A stretch of 64,000 nt of DNA from Helicostylum pulchrum (GCA_025677825.1 JAIXMO010000079.1:1-64000), one strand, 5' to 3'. Counted from the stretch's first letter, positions 11,349 through 22,594 are shown. Notes: generated by a model not told the origin, from the sequence alone. Numbers and translations: made by a program.

Positions 11349-11695
11349 TAGCATGAACTTCAAAGAGCATCTACTACTAGGACATAAATGACTGAAGCAC
11401 TAGAGACGTTGACATTCGATGCTTTTCTTACTTGGTCCACTAGCATGAACTTCAAAGAGCGTCTACTACCAATCGCCGAATAAGAAAAGCCCCCAGAACC
11501 CAAAATGCCAACAATTCCCACCTCTAAAATTACTGGCATGAGAAACCCAGTAGAGGCAACATCTACTACCAGCACTAAGAGGCAAAGCACCAAATTAACA
11601 GCATACTTTGATTACATGGTCCATTAGCATGAACTTCAAAGAGCGTCTACTACTAATCGCCATGTAACAAAGTCCCCAGACCCCGATGCGAAAAA
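11349..11695. repeat. Tandem repeat, 92-bp half-units in a 184-bp higher-order unit
   Basis: The anchor TAGCATGAACTTCAAAG occurs at 11349, 11441 and 11625, and a degenerate TGGCATGAG at 11533-11534, so the anchors sit at 92-bp steps. Half-units 1 and 3 share a tail ending ACTTGGTCCAC / ACATGGTCCAT. Half-units 2 and 4 share AATCGCC and CCCCAGA-CCC. The period is therefore an alternating A-B structure of about 184 bp. A partial copy is seen just upstream. Two spurious minus-strand open frames end in the same VVDAL because of the repeat. Function unknown. Confidence 0.75.
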
Positions 11696-12162
11696 AGTAG
11701 ATAAGAAAAATAAATAAAAATAAGCAGGCTTATATAGAAAGTCGAGATTTAATAATAACCAATAAAATTTTACCACAGAACTCTTCAAACATAGCCCAGC
11801 CAAAAAAAAAAAAATTAGCAAATAAACTACTTAATATTTTAGAGAGAAGACAATAGATAACAAATGAGTCTTCTTTTAATCTTTTATTAACAACAATGGA
11901 GAGATTTATAATTCAAAACGAATTGATTATTTTAAGGAAAAATTTATTCATAGATTATATATCACAAAAATTGGAATGTTTAAGTATGATCTAACATAGT
12001 ATAAATACTATACATAAAAGTGAGTTTAATCTAATTAGACAAAATTAAAAGAATGCAGTTGAATAAGGCATATGTCAGCTAATTTTATTTGATCCTTATA
12101 TTACTTTGTATGATCTAAGCACTAGATTATGTTATGTATTTATTTAATCTTTTAAAAAGACA
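11696..12162. other. AT-rich non-coding stretch inside the repeat island
   Basis: Very AT-rich with no convincing frame. A short minus-strand frame at 11636-11821 starts in the tandem repeat and is low-complexity hydrophobic sequence, so it is not treated as a gene. Confidence 0.4.
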
Positions 12163-13542
12163 TTATGTGTCATCAGATAAACGAACAAAGGAATACTGTA
12201 GCACAGTTGCTTTATCAGTACTATTGGTTGAAAGTTCAGAAACCTTTCTTTTACGATCTTTAAGTAGTTGAACGTTCTTGAGCATGGCCTGTTTTGCCTT
12301 CCAGGTAATTTCAAGAATAGGGATAAAGTCAGTACCGATATTGTTGGGCGACGAAGGGAATTCAAACATTGGTGTTCTTAAGATTCTTGTAATTGCACTT
12401 CCTTGAGGAATATCCATTCTTAATAGTTCCATGTTCAATCCCATAATAAGAAGTCCAATAGTTGATAAATTATTGATTTGGCGTGGGTTTTGATTTACAA
12501 GCATGCAAAGAATGTCTCTCAACGTCTTAGGCAGCTTGACCAACCCATCATCCATATACTTGTCGTCTGCAACGGTAACCGTATCTCTTCCAATTTCACA
12601 CGATCCGAATTCGTTATTTCCAACTTTAAATAAGATATCTACTTTTGCTCCCACTGCTTTTCTTTGCCTTTTTTTATTAGTTTCAAGAGATCGGTTAGCA
12701 TTTCTTGCAAGTCCTACTGCGATACTGCTGCGTTCACCAAGCTTTCCTCGGATACGGCGATCTCTGAAAATTTTGTATACAAATGGCCAGAGCTCATGTA
12801 ACAGATCAGACTCCGAGTAATCTTCAAGATGCAACTGATTATCGTCACAGAAAAGCTCAGAAATTCCAATCATGCTTTGGCGGATCCATCTTTTGTCAAA
12901 TTCAATCAAAGGAATATATTTTTGGTTTTCTGCATATTCACACAATTCATTTCCTGTTGTCCACTCCTTATCGTATGAATCAAGATTCTTTTGTAATTCC
13001 TGTGGAAGCTTATCCAGAGATTTTACACCATACGACTTTATCTCATTCAACTCGTCAGCAGTAAAGTACCTCATCCAAACTATGTCGTCTGGATCCATTA
13101 TCATGGAATGAACTGGGTGCTCAAAAGAAGAACATTCCACCAATGCTTTCATTTTATCTTCGACTACGGTACCGGTTTTCAAATGCCACTTGTTTTCTTC
13201 TTCAATGGCGTCGTATCGTGTTAAAACGCGTTTTTTCTCCTCTTCTGATAGGCTATAGTTTGACTTTGTATTATTAGAGGAAGAGGAAGAGGACGATTGG
13301 TGTTCCTTGAGTGACTCTTCGATACCAAGCCAAGCGTCTTCATTAGATCTTATAATCTTGTATCCAGTAGCAATGGCGATCAACTTCGCCTTTCTTTTCC
13401 AGTCACCTTTGAATCTAGAAATACTTTTTCCATTATACTGTGAAATAATCAGGTTCTTTAAATCCGTAGTAAGTTCAGGTCAAGGCACCTCTTTCCGATC
13501 ATTAGCTAACTTAATCATTGATGAAATAATTTCTACACGCAT
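12163..13542 (-). pseudogene. Nuclease-like family protein, interrupted by an in-frame TGA
   Basis: From ATG at 13540-13542 the frame reads MRVEIISSMIKLANDRKEVP, then TGA at 13480-13482, and continues open for about 440 codons to 12163. The body has a poly-Ser patch, an acidic middle (HLEDYSESDLLHELWPFVYKI), a basic stretch (NKKRQRKAVGAKVDILF) and FGSCEIGRD, followed by KLPKTLRDIL. From memory, Mucorales genomes carry many predicted proteins with this NKKR / GxKxDxxF / CEIG pattern. The D...ExG spacing is reminiscent of PD-(D/E)XK nucleases, but this is tentative. One nonsense codon makes it a pseudogene unless a later start (no ATG before the body) or readthrough is used. Relatives suggest Trp there, a G-to-A change. 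Confidence 0.65.
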
Positions 13543-13558
13543 TTAAAAAAACAAAAGT

Positions 13559-13590
13559 ACAAATAGTAAATAGTAAATAGTAAATAGTAA
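13559..13590. repeat. Short 7-bp tandem repeat
   Basis: About four copies of AAATAGT follow one another just upstream of the nuclease-like gene start. It is a simple microsatellite with no assigned role. Confidence 0.7.
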
Positions 13591-13769
13591 GTATTACTAG
13601 GTGATTGTTTTCGTATCAGTTTCTAGGTTACCTTCTTTATATTGAATGTTTTCAAACATTTTACATTATAACAACCAAATTAAAAGTGTAAAGATAAAGG
13701 AACAAAAAAATGCGAGTGCTGCTATAGAAACGAAGACTGGAACTGTGTAACATACATACTAGACGACAG

Positions 13770-14021
13770 CAATTGAGTAAGGTGGATCAACTTACAACCA
13801 AAATTGCTGTTGCATGCGCTACTGTCACTGCTGAATATTATCAAGGTTGGATTAGACATTCAAATCTTTTTTGGGTTAGATGTTTATCAAAAGAACTTTT
13901 GCTATGTTAAGTCCAAATATACTTGTAAAGAATCTGAATATGAGCATAACAAACGTCTGATTTTTTTTTATCGCAAAACCTGAAAAGCAACTTCTGTTAG
14001 TCTGAAAAATAAAAATTTGTG
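13770..14021 (+). repeat. Right arm of the perfect 252-bp inverted repeat (transposase 3' end)
   Basis: Exact reverse complement of 10149-10400. Positions 13771-13910 encode the transposase C-terminus in open frame, ending at TAA 13908-13910 (ELLLC stop). The remaining ~110 bp is the element's 3' tail, ending with CACTG at 14035-14039 next to TA. Only this terminal piece is present: upstream of 13770 the sequence departs from the transposase. Confidence 0.92.
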
Positions 14022-14041
14022 TCTTAATTTAAAACACTGTA

Positions 14042-14678
14042 ATTGTCATGTTTTTTAAAATTCAGTTACCCTTTATGTATACATACATAATTAAAATGGT
14101 AAGAAAAAGAAAAGTGCATTAGAAAGGTACTAGTAAACTATTGTAGCTACACAAATTACAACTAGTATAATTGATTTCGTTACTATTAGAACTAAAATAA
14201 AGTAGATTCAGTTACTCAATACGCGTTTTTAACATAACAATAGCCTGTAAAAATAGCAATAATTGCAAGTGTAACATCGAGCGGTGTTGCCTTAATCTCA
14301 GGTAACATGTGCCAATTTACTATGTTCTGTAATTGTAACCCTTTTTTTCCATGTCTCCTCTCGTCTTCCCTATTTTCTCTCTCTTCTCTCTTCTCTCTTT
14401 CTTATAAATACGTGTATATATATATATATATATTCATCTTTCCCCCCTTTCTTTTTCCTTACACGCTTATTTATTGTTCTTTTTTTTTCCCCTTCCTTTC
14501 TCTCTCTTTTTTCTCTTTTAATTTATTTATATTTACCACTCAAATTAGTGCAACAAATATAAATAATAGTTATAAAAAAAAGACGACTATTAGAAATACA
14601 TTGTATGTTACATTGCTAATTGACAACATTCATCTCAACGAAAAAAAAAACAACAACAACAATAACCTATAGACTAGA
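14042..14678. promoter_or_regulatory. Upstream region of RAX2
   Basis: The stretch contains a long pyrimidine-rich block (about 14339-14535) broken by a (TA)n microsatellite near 14415-14432. The last 30 bp before the ATG are A/C-rich (CAACAACAACAATAACC), typical of a fungal 5' leader. No other gene is seen. A 121-codon open frame here is low complexity and rejected. Confidence 0.45.
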
Positions 14679-17600
14679 ATGATACTTTGCTCTTTCTTAT
14701 TATTACTATTGTTTAATATTGTTCAAGCTTCTTATGTTACACATCCAAATATTAACTTTGATCCTCTTCAACAAATTGGTATATCAGGATCTTACAATGG
14801 CATATCCTTGTATAAAGATACAACCCAATTAACTACAATTAAACGATCTACATCGTCTGTTATTTCACTATCAAATGATACATTACAACTATTAGCGTCA
14901 TCTAACGTGAACGGTGTCATTTACGATACCTGTATATTCAACAACAATATGCTAGTATTTGGTGGAAACTTTACAACCTTAAATAACAAGAATATAAACA
15001 ATATTGCTTCGATCGATTTAGCCACAAAAGAGTTAAAGCCTTTATTACACGGTTTAGATGGACCAGTCAATACAGTTTATTGTGACACCAATGCCGTTTA
15101 CGTTGGTGGTTCATTTATTGCACCAAGTACACCCGACATGATCAGTTACTCAAAGTCACTATCTCAATTTGGAGGTAGTGTAGCATTATGGAAAGACAAT
15201 AAATGGAACGGGTTACCCTGGAAAGGATTAAACGGGCCTGTTTATTCGATTATAAAGAACAAGGAACAAATCATTTTTGGCGGTAAATTCGATACCACTA
15301 CCGATGGTCAAACATTTTATGCACCTGCAAGTCAACCTATTAGTTTACCTGCAACTGTAAGTTTTCATTAAACACCTTAATTAAATCCCCTTCTAACTTG
15401 ACGATAATTTTTTTAGGGTGTCACAGCTACCTCCGGTGCCAACCCTTCTGCTATCCTTTGTACTTCTTCTTCATGGTTACTAGACGAAGGCGTAAAAGGT
15501 ACTTGGCAATCAAGTTTTATCACGTATAATGTAAACCCGTCACTTGTCAGAATCCAAAATTCTAAAGTAGAAAATCGCCAAACAAAAGAATTCTCGCAAG
15601 TATTTTTTTTAAGGAGTGTATATATAAGAAACCTTACATATTAACACTTTTAGTTTAGTATTCGATCATTAACAAACGCGACACTTAATTTTTCTTTGGC
15701 TTATTTAGACCCTGTTACAGGAATCGCAAACACCTGTAAGGACAATTGTACTTTATCAAACGATCCTTCAGTTACATATCAGGACTTTAGAATTTTAAAC
15801 ACCTTTATGACCTCCGGTATTGCCATTGATATTAAATCATGGTATGGCGTTGGTGGTGGATTATCTTTTGTTCAAGTATTTCAATCCGAAATATTTACTT
15901 ACGCAGTCGATCAAAACTCAGCTAATATATGTACAGCAAATGCCAATCGATTAAACGCAACGACAACTGGAACCTGGGCACCTGTTTCTGCATCCAGTTC
16001 ACCTTATTTATCACACAAAATTACTGGATCCAGTGATACATCTTCTGTCACTTTATATCCCAACATTGCTGAACCTGGAATTTACGAGTTACTGGTTTAT
16101 ACACCTACATGCGAATCATCAAACTGCGCTGAGCGTACTGATGCAAACGTTATCATCTCAACTTCTCCTACCATGAACACCTCAACCGTAACAGTGAGTC
16201 AAAGATACCCTGGAAGTCGATCAATTTATACTGGCTATTTCGATTATTCTTCCACTTTTGATCCATCTATTAGAATAACTAGAGGTAAAAACGCTACCAC
16301 ATCCGGTACCTCTTATTTGGTAGCTTTTGCTGTTCAATTAGTCAAAAGTTCTTCTGATTACACATTATCTAGTCTTTTACAATACAACCCTACTCAAACC
16401 AACATCTCCAACACAAATCTTGCTTGGAAAGCATTACCAGACACCGTACCTTACAACTCTATTGTCAAAACAATGCAATTATCCAGTAACGGCGACATGT
16501 ATATCGGTGGTACCTTTTCAGGCCTCGATAAATCCAATAAGAGATACAACAATATCATTCGATACGACTCAGCAGCAAAGCTATTAAAACCATTAACAGG
16601 GTTTGGATTAAACGGTGCCGTGAATTCTATAGATGTTACGTCCACAGAGATTTTTGTCGGTGGAAACTTTACAGCACTTTCCAATACCTCATCTTCAAAT
16701 ACAAAAGATTTGACATATGTCGCAAGATACGATATTAAAAAGGAAACATGGAGTGCATTAAATGCAGGTGTCAATGGCCCTGTTAAATCAATTCACGCGT
16801 TATCCAACTCAATTCTAGTATCGGGTAATTTTAATCAACTTGTGAAATCAAATACCGATACATACCCTACAGCTGCCTCTGGTAACGCTTGGTGGGATTC
16901 TCAAAAAAACCAATGGACTGTCGATAGTACCGTACCTTTTCTTTCCGGGAACGTATACAGCGCATTAACCCACAACAAAGAAAACTACTTTACTGGTAAC
17001 ATCACTGACGCTCAACGTTACCAATCAAACGGTATTTCTTTCATGACATCAATAAACGCCTTCAGCTTTCCTTCGTTCTACCCTGACAGCACACAAGCTT
17101 CAATGACGGTAAGTGCCGGTGTTTTATTCGATGACAACAGTGGTGTATCGGAATCCAATATCGTACAAAACACAACCAGTACCGCCATTTTTGGAGGTGC
17201 TTTTAGTTTACCCAACAGCATTAAAAATATTGCCCTTTATCATAACAACAACAATACCTGGAGTGGGCTTGAAGGTGCAGATTGGACTGGTCAAATTAAT
17301 ACAATGACCGTCAATAACAATTTACTTTATGTTGGTGGTAGATTCAAAGGTTCTATTAGTAACAATTTCGCTGTATTTAGTTTATCCAACAAATCATTAT
17401 CTCTCAATCCAAACGTCCAAAGTAAGTAAAAAAAATATATATATATGCATAAGTACATGTATATTTAAAAATCATTGGTTTTATCTTGTAGCTAGTGACG
17501 GATCGCCTGCTAGCGTAAATATTATTCGACACATACCAACTCAAAACGCAATGATTGTCGGTGGTCACTTTGGCACTGTTGGATCATTACCTTGCTCCTC

Positions 17601-20600
17601 TATTTGTGCTTTAAATACTGGAAATATGCAATGGAACAATTTAGGTTCTGGTCTTATTGGCGAAGTGTATGATTTTCTTTTACTTGACGTTAGTATATCT
17701 CCCTCCTATAATATATAAATATAACATGCCCTGATATATTCTTTTTTCTAGGAAAAACTTGTTACAACCGGTAATTTATCATTAAACGATTCACCTATTC
17801 ATATTGCCCAATTCGACTTTAAAAAGAACACCTGGGGTCCATTTGACACAGCTAACCTTCCTGGTCCCTCTCGTGCATTATCTTATGATAACTTGACAAA
17901 CCATCTTTACATATCTGGAGAGTAAGTTTACCCCCCTTTTTTCTTTGTATCGTAAACTTACAAAATGATTTATAGGATCGATAAGACTTCTAATGCCTAT
18001 CTTCGTATTTGGGACGGTCATCAATTTAATTTACCAGCAGTTGAGTTAGGACCTGGAAGTGTTATATCTAAAATGACCATGCTTCCCGCAACTAACGATA
18101 CCTCTAAACAAAACGTGTTGTTAGCCACGGGTTTCATCAACTTGGGTGAACTCGGTAACGTGAGTGCTGCGTTCTACGACGGTCAAACCTGGATTCCTTA
18201 CTTGGTAACATCCGATGCCAACGGTGGCAGTACTGCATCCTTAAGCAGTTTATTCTTCTTAGATCAACCTTATATTGCCACTGTAATCAAAAGTAAGTTC
18301 CCCCCCCCTTATTTATTTTCATCATAATTTTACTAACTTTTTTTTTCCGTCTTCCAGAGTATTTAGCTACCCCACTAGTTATTCTTGTAGCTATTGCAAT
18401 ATCTTTAAGTATCGTATTCCTAATTGTCTTGGGTGCTATGGTGATCATCTTTGTCAAACGTAAGCGAGACGCAAAGGTGAACCCGCAATCCAGCCCCTCG
18501 GCATACTACGGAAAGCCACCTCGTACACCTCAATCCTTATTAACCATGTTAAAAGAGACTTCCCCCGACGATAAAAACAGTGACGATGATGATTTAGATA
18601 CCAACAACCACAGTATGGAAAAGATGCGAAATTTAGAACCTGGAACTCAACAGTTTTATAACATGTCCAAGTCAATTAGTACGGACCATCTTCACGAACA
18701 AGCATTGACTCCATTTAACGGTGCTGCTGCCATGACTACTGCCAGAGCTGCCCCTGCTCCTCCTACTGCTCATTCTAGATCCATCTCCAGCCAAAATGCA
18801 TTTAATAACATGCCTCATGCTCCTGCCGCTGCTGCTATTGTCGGTGTGGGTGCTATGGCTGCTGGTGCTGCTCGTCCTGAATCTTTCACGAGACCTATTA
18901 GTGAATACCAACGTGACACTGACTCCTTCTACAACAATGTAAATTATAATAGAGAGATGGCTGAGGTACCTGGTCGTCAAAGTCCCTATAACCCCTTTAG
19001 AAATTCTGAAATAGGTGTAGCCCTCGGTGGTGCCAGTGCTGGTGGTGCTGGACTTGCTAATGCTGGTGCATTCTCTAATGAAAACAACAGAAACATAACA
19101 CCTAACAATACCGGCTATAGTAGTAATACCAATTATGCCGCTCAACCTATCGGCGAAGCCGCTTCATATACTGGTGGCTCATCTGCAATGGGTATGAACG
19201 GTGCTGCAATGGCTGGTGCTGCCGTTGCTGGTGCTGGAATTGCTAATGCTTTTGCAAACAACAATAACCGAAACATAACCCCCAACAACTCTGGCTATAA
19301 CAATAACTACTCTACTCAACATACAGGAGAAGCTGTCTCCTATAGTAATATCCCTGCTGCTATTGGTGGTGCTAGTGCAGGTGCTGTTTTAGCTTCTGGT
19401 TCTCGCGGTATGCCATCAAATAGCTCGCCTTATAAACAAGAAGAACATACCGCATCATACGGTAACGTACCGCCTCCTGCCCCCTCTCATCTACATGTAG
19501 GGTCGCCCGGTGCTGTAAGGTGGACAACGGCCCCAGTAGAAAACCCTAGTTACGCTGTTGTTGATCCCATGTCTATGGTAGGCCACTCTGACGGATCTTC
19601 TTTAGTTGATCCTGTCAGTGGACCCCAAGTTATAAAATCAATGAACAACAACACTACTCCGGAAAATGTAAGATGGACTAACGTACCTAGTAGTCAAAAC
19701 GCTCTTGCTACTGCCGCTCCCACCATTGCAGTACATGCATCAGACGCCAGCGAATACCATCCTCAACAAGACTACCACCAAAACTCTAGCACTCCTTCAT
19801 TCATGTCAGACCGTAATACAAATGATAATGCACCTGGCTCTAACGTTCAATGGACTCACCAAAATGCTAATGCTGCATTAGGCGTTGCCAAGATAGAACC
19901 TGATACCCGTGACTCTACTTATCACGACCATGGTAGCTTCTACTCACCTGTGCCAATAAACGTTGGATCTACTTCTAACCATAGTTTATTAAGCACCCCT
20001 TTAAATACCGCAACTGAAGGATTCTCCAGTGACCCAGACTTTGCACGTTGGACCACAGCTCCCGCAGCCAATGTCAGTACTACAAAGATCGAGCCTGTTG
20101 AGCTCGTAGACAATAGATCAGCCAGCAGCCTTGGAAGACCTCAATACCAAGCGTCTCTTTCCGTCCCCGAGTGGCCTCACGATGAATACGATGACGAAGA
20201 GCATTCACCTGACGTACCTCAAGACCGCCTTACGGACCTTCCATCCGATCTCAGCTTTAGTGACGATGTGAACACAAAGGTAATGCATAAAAACGCATTC
20301 CGACTTTCTGATGCTAGCTCATTACCTCCTATCGATACCAGTATGTTCTCCAAGAACGTTCCTATTGGTATTGACTCTCCCCAGGAATTAATGAGTCCTG
20401 ATTCTGCTGTACGATGGAAGAACGCAAACGTAGCCTCACCTATTGAAACTGCATACGCAACTAAAATTCATGCTCCTGCTACAGCTACTGTAACTAGAAG
20501 ATCTACAGATGAAGAAAAAGTTGATGCATTTGAAGATTATTACAACCCCAGGCCTCAAGCAGCTGTAACAAGCCCCACCAGCTCTGCTACCACTACCACC

Positions 20601-21293
20601 AGTAAGAGCAGCAAGTACAAGCCTGTATCCAACGCAAAGAAGACAACTACAGACTCGCCTATTGACGAACCTATTGGTAGAAAATCAGAAACTATTGACG
20701 ATGCAATTGCAAAACGTGATTTAAACGCATTGAGTATGATTATTCAAGGTGAAGAAGAAGAACCTTCTGGTCCCTTTTATAACACTACACCTATTCCTAC
20801 CAACCCACGCAAAGAACCCTTGGTAGCTGCAGCAGCGGCAGGTGCAGGTGCTATGGATGGTCGTGCCTCTTCCAAACGTATGGTCGAAGAGTACTTTTCG
20901 TCTCGTAATAGCAAGCCAGCGGAAGCTACCAAAGATAAGAAATCCAAGTACAGAAGCGACTTTAAATCTGTCATGGCCACTGCTATTTTAAATAACACAA
21001 AGTTCCCTATTGCTACAGAAGACAACCCTCACTTGTATTATGCTAAATTTGATTTCAGTGCTCGTGAACATGGTGAACTTGGATTTGAAAAAGCTAACCC
21101 AATCATTGTAGTAGACTCAAGTGATGATATTTGGTGGATGGGTTATAAAGCCGACAGTAAGTTTAATCGATTTTTTTTTTTTTAAAAAAAATAGTTTTAT
21201 TAACATATATTTCATAAAATAGAATCTGATGGATCCTATATCCAAGGTGTGTTCCCAAGTAATTACGTTGAAGTTGCAACTGAATTACGATAA
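14679..21293 (+). CDS. RAX2: Rax2-like cortical polarity protein with C-terminal SH3 domain
   Basis: Eight exons (14679-15356, 15417-15599, 15654-17421, 17492-17688, 17752-17921, 17976-18292, 18358-21156, 21223-21293) give about 2060 residues. A signal peptide (LCSFLLLLLFNIVQAS) leads into a ~1100-residue ectodomain with repeated beta-propeller strands (LVFGGNFTTL, IYVGGTFSGL, ILVSGNFNQL) typical of Rax2, rich in N-glycosylation sequons. One membrane span follows (residues ~1107-1130), then RKRD. Unlike yeast Rax2, which has a short tail, ~900 cytoplasmic residues follow. They are low complexity, with a duplicated Ala/Asn block, five RWT-type motifs and a terminal SH3 (YYAKFDFSAREHGEL, DDIWWMG, GVFPSNYVEV). 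Rax2 marks cortical growth sites. The SH3 would let it recruit proline-rich partners directly; this is inference. Confidence 0.88.
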
Positions 21294-21570
21294 AAAAAAA
21301 AAAGGTAGTAATTACCCTGTAACTTCTCCTTTCTCCCTTTTCATTTAACCTTTATATATAATATTTACATATCCCAAAACCTTTTAATTTATTCATTTTC
21401 CATATACAACGTAATTTTCTTATTTTCAAGTACGAATACTTCCCCTTCTACAAAAACAAAAATATATTCTAAATTTCTCAACTAAAAATAATAATAATCG
21501 ATTTTTGCAACCAATAAAAAATACATATGTGGTAGCTTCCTTTTTAATTGTAACGATATATTAAATATGT

Positions 21571-22594
21571 TTATGCGTTTAATCTTGACATGAGATGTTC
21601 TGTGTTTTGTCTGATAACACCATCTAATACTTTATGAATCTGCATACAACCTTCAGTTGCTAATTCTGTAACACTAGCAAGCTTATCAACATGAAGTCTA
21701 GATTCCATCTATCACAAAAAAAAAAAAAGCCATAAATATCAAACTCTTTTAACACTCTTTTCTCTCTTACCTCCAATAAGGTGACTTTTCCAGTTCTAGG
21801 TAATATTGCGACAGTTAATTCAGGTGTATCAGCAGACTCTTCCAAATTATTTAAATCCAAAACAGGTTCTTTATCGATACAACCGGCAGAACAAGCACAC
21901 ACATAATCCAACATGGGAATACCAGCATCAACTAAAGCCATAGTTGCAGCATTGATACAACTTTGCAGTAATCCACCATCGTTTTGAAAGATTTGAAGGT
22001 AAATATCAATTTGTGTTCTAGGGAATTGAGATGTCAAAATAACAGGTTCGAATGTTTGACGAATAAAAGCTGCAAGTTCGAGTGATCGCCTGAATATAAA
22101 AAAAAGAGTTAGAAATCCTCCTTTTTTAAAAATACCATATCAGCTATTTACTTGTCGTTCTTTGATCTCTTTTTACGTTCACTAGAACTGAAAGGAGCAA
22201 CGTTGAACTCGACGTTAATAAGAGAACGATCAGCTAAAGCTTGCATACGATGACGAACCTTTTTTTTTTTAAAAAAAAAAAGAAAGACAAATATTTTCGT
22301 TTAATAACTAAACACGAAAGTATAAACCCATATATATATTACCTCTCTGGGACCATATACAGCTGCAAGACACTTGGTATTACCTTGTTCAATATAAGCC
22401 GAGCCGTCAGCTTGACTGAAAACTGAAGTCTTTGCTGTAATTTTTCTCAACTCATTGGCACGACGACCATCCACACGTAAACCTTCGGGTGTAATTAATT
22501 CTAAACGAGACTAAATAAATAAATAAAAAAAGTATAACGTTAAACATAACTGAATAACATGTGTTATGTCTTCTTGAATTCAGACGCTTTACCA
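21571..22594 (-). CDS. SKI6: Exosome core subunit Rrp41/Ski6 (RNase PH fold)
   Basis: Five coding exons: 22592-22594, 22343-22510, 22152-22258, 21771-22089 and 21571-21708, giving 244 residues. The first coding exon is only the ATG, followed by GTAAAG; exon 2 starts SRLELITPEGLRVDGRRANELR, as in yeast MSRLE. Further RNase PH landmarks are SAYIEQGNTK-type sequence, YGPRE, ADRSLINVEFN, then QIDIYLQIFQNDGG, INAATMALVDAGIPM and DYVCACSAG. Rrp41 sits in the hexameric ring of the RNA exosome, in nucleus and cytoplasm. Fungal rings are catalytically inert and thread RNA to Rrp44. The phases of all five exons close exactly. Confidence 0.92.

Larger units (their letters stand above)
10133..14039. mobile_element. 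TA-flanked composite (foldback-like) repeat island with transposase ends
   Basis: The left border reads TA then CAGTTTTCC at 10131-10141. The right border reads AAAACACTG then TA at 14031-14041, so both ends begin CAGT when read inward and abut TA, as expected for Tc1/mariner insertion. Just inside are perfect 252-bp inverted repeats (10149-10400 and 13770-14021). Between them lie a decayed transposase, a tandem repeat and an interrupted nuclease-like gene. I infer either a composite transposon that carried the cargo gene or two head-to-head elements that trapped a resident gene. Confidence 0.6.

Noticed and set aside
14307..14672. 121-codon plus-strand frame before RAX2
   Set aside because: It is a translation of the pyrimidine-rich and TA-repeat leader, giving only Phe/Ser/Leu and Tyr/Ile runs.
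18672..19145. 157-codon minus-strand frame inside RAX2
   Set aside because: It lies opposite the Ala/Asn-rich tail of RAX2, whose repetitive sequence leaves the antisense frame open. It has no domain.
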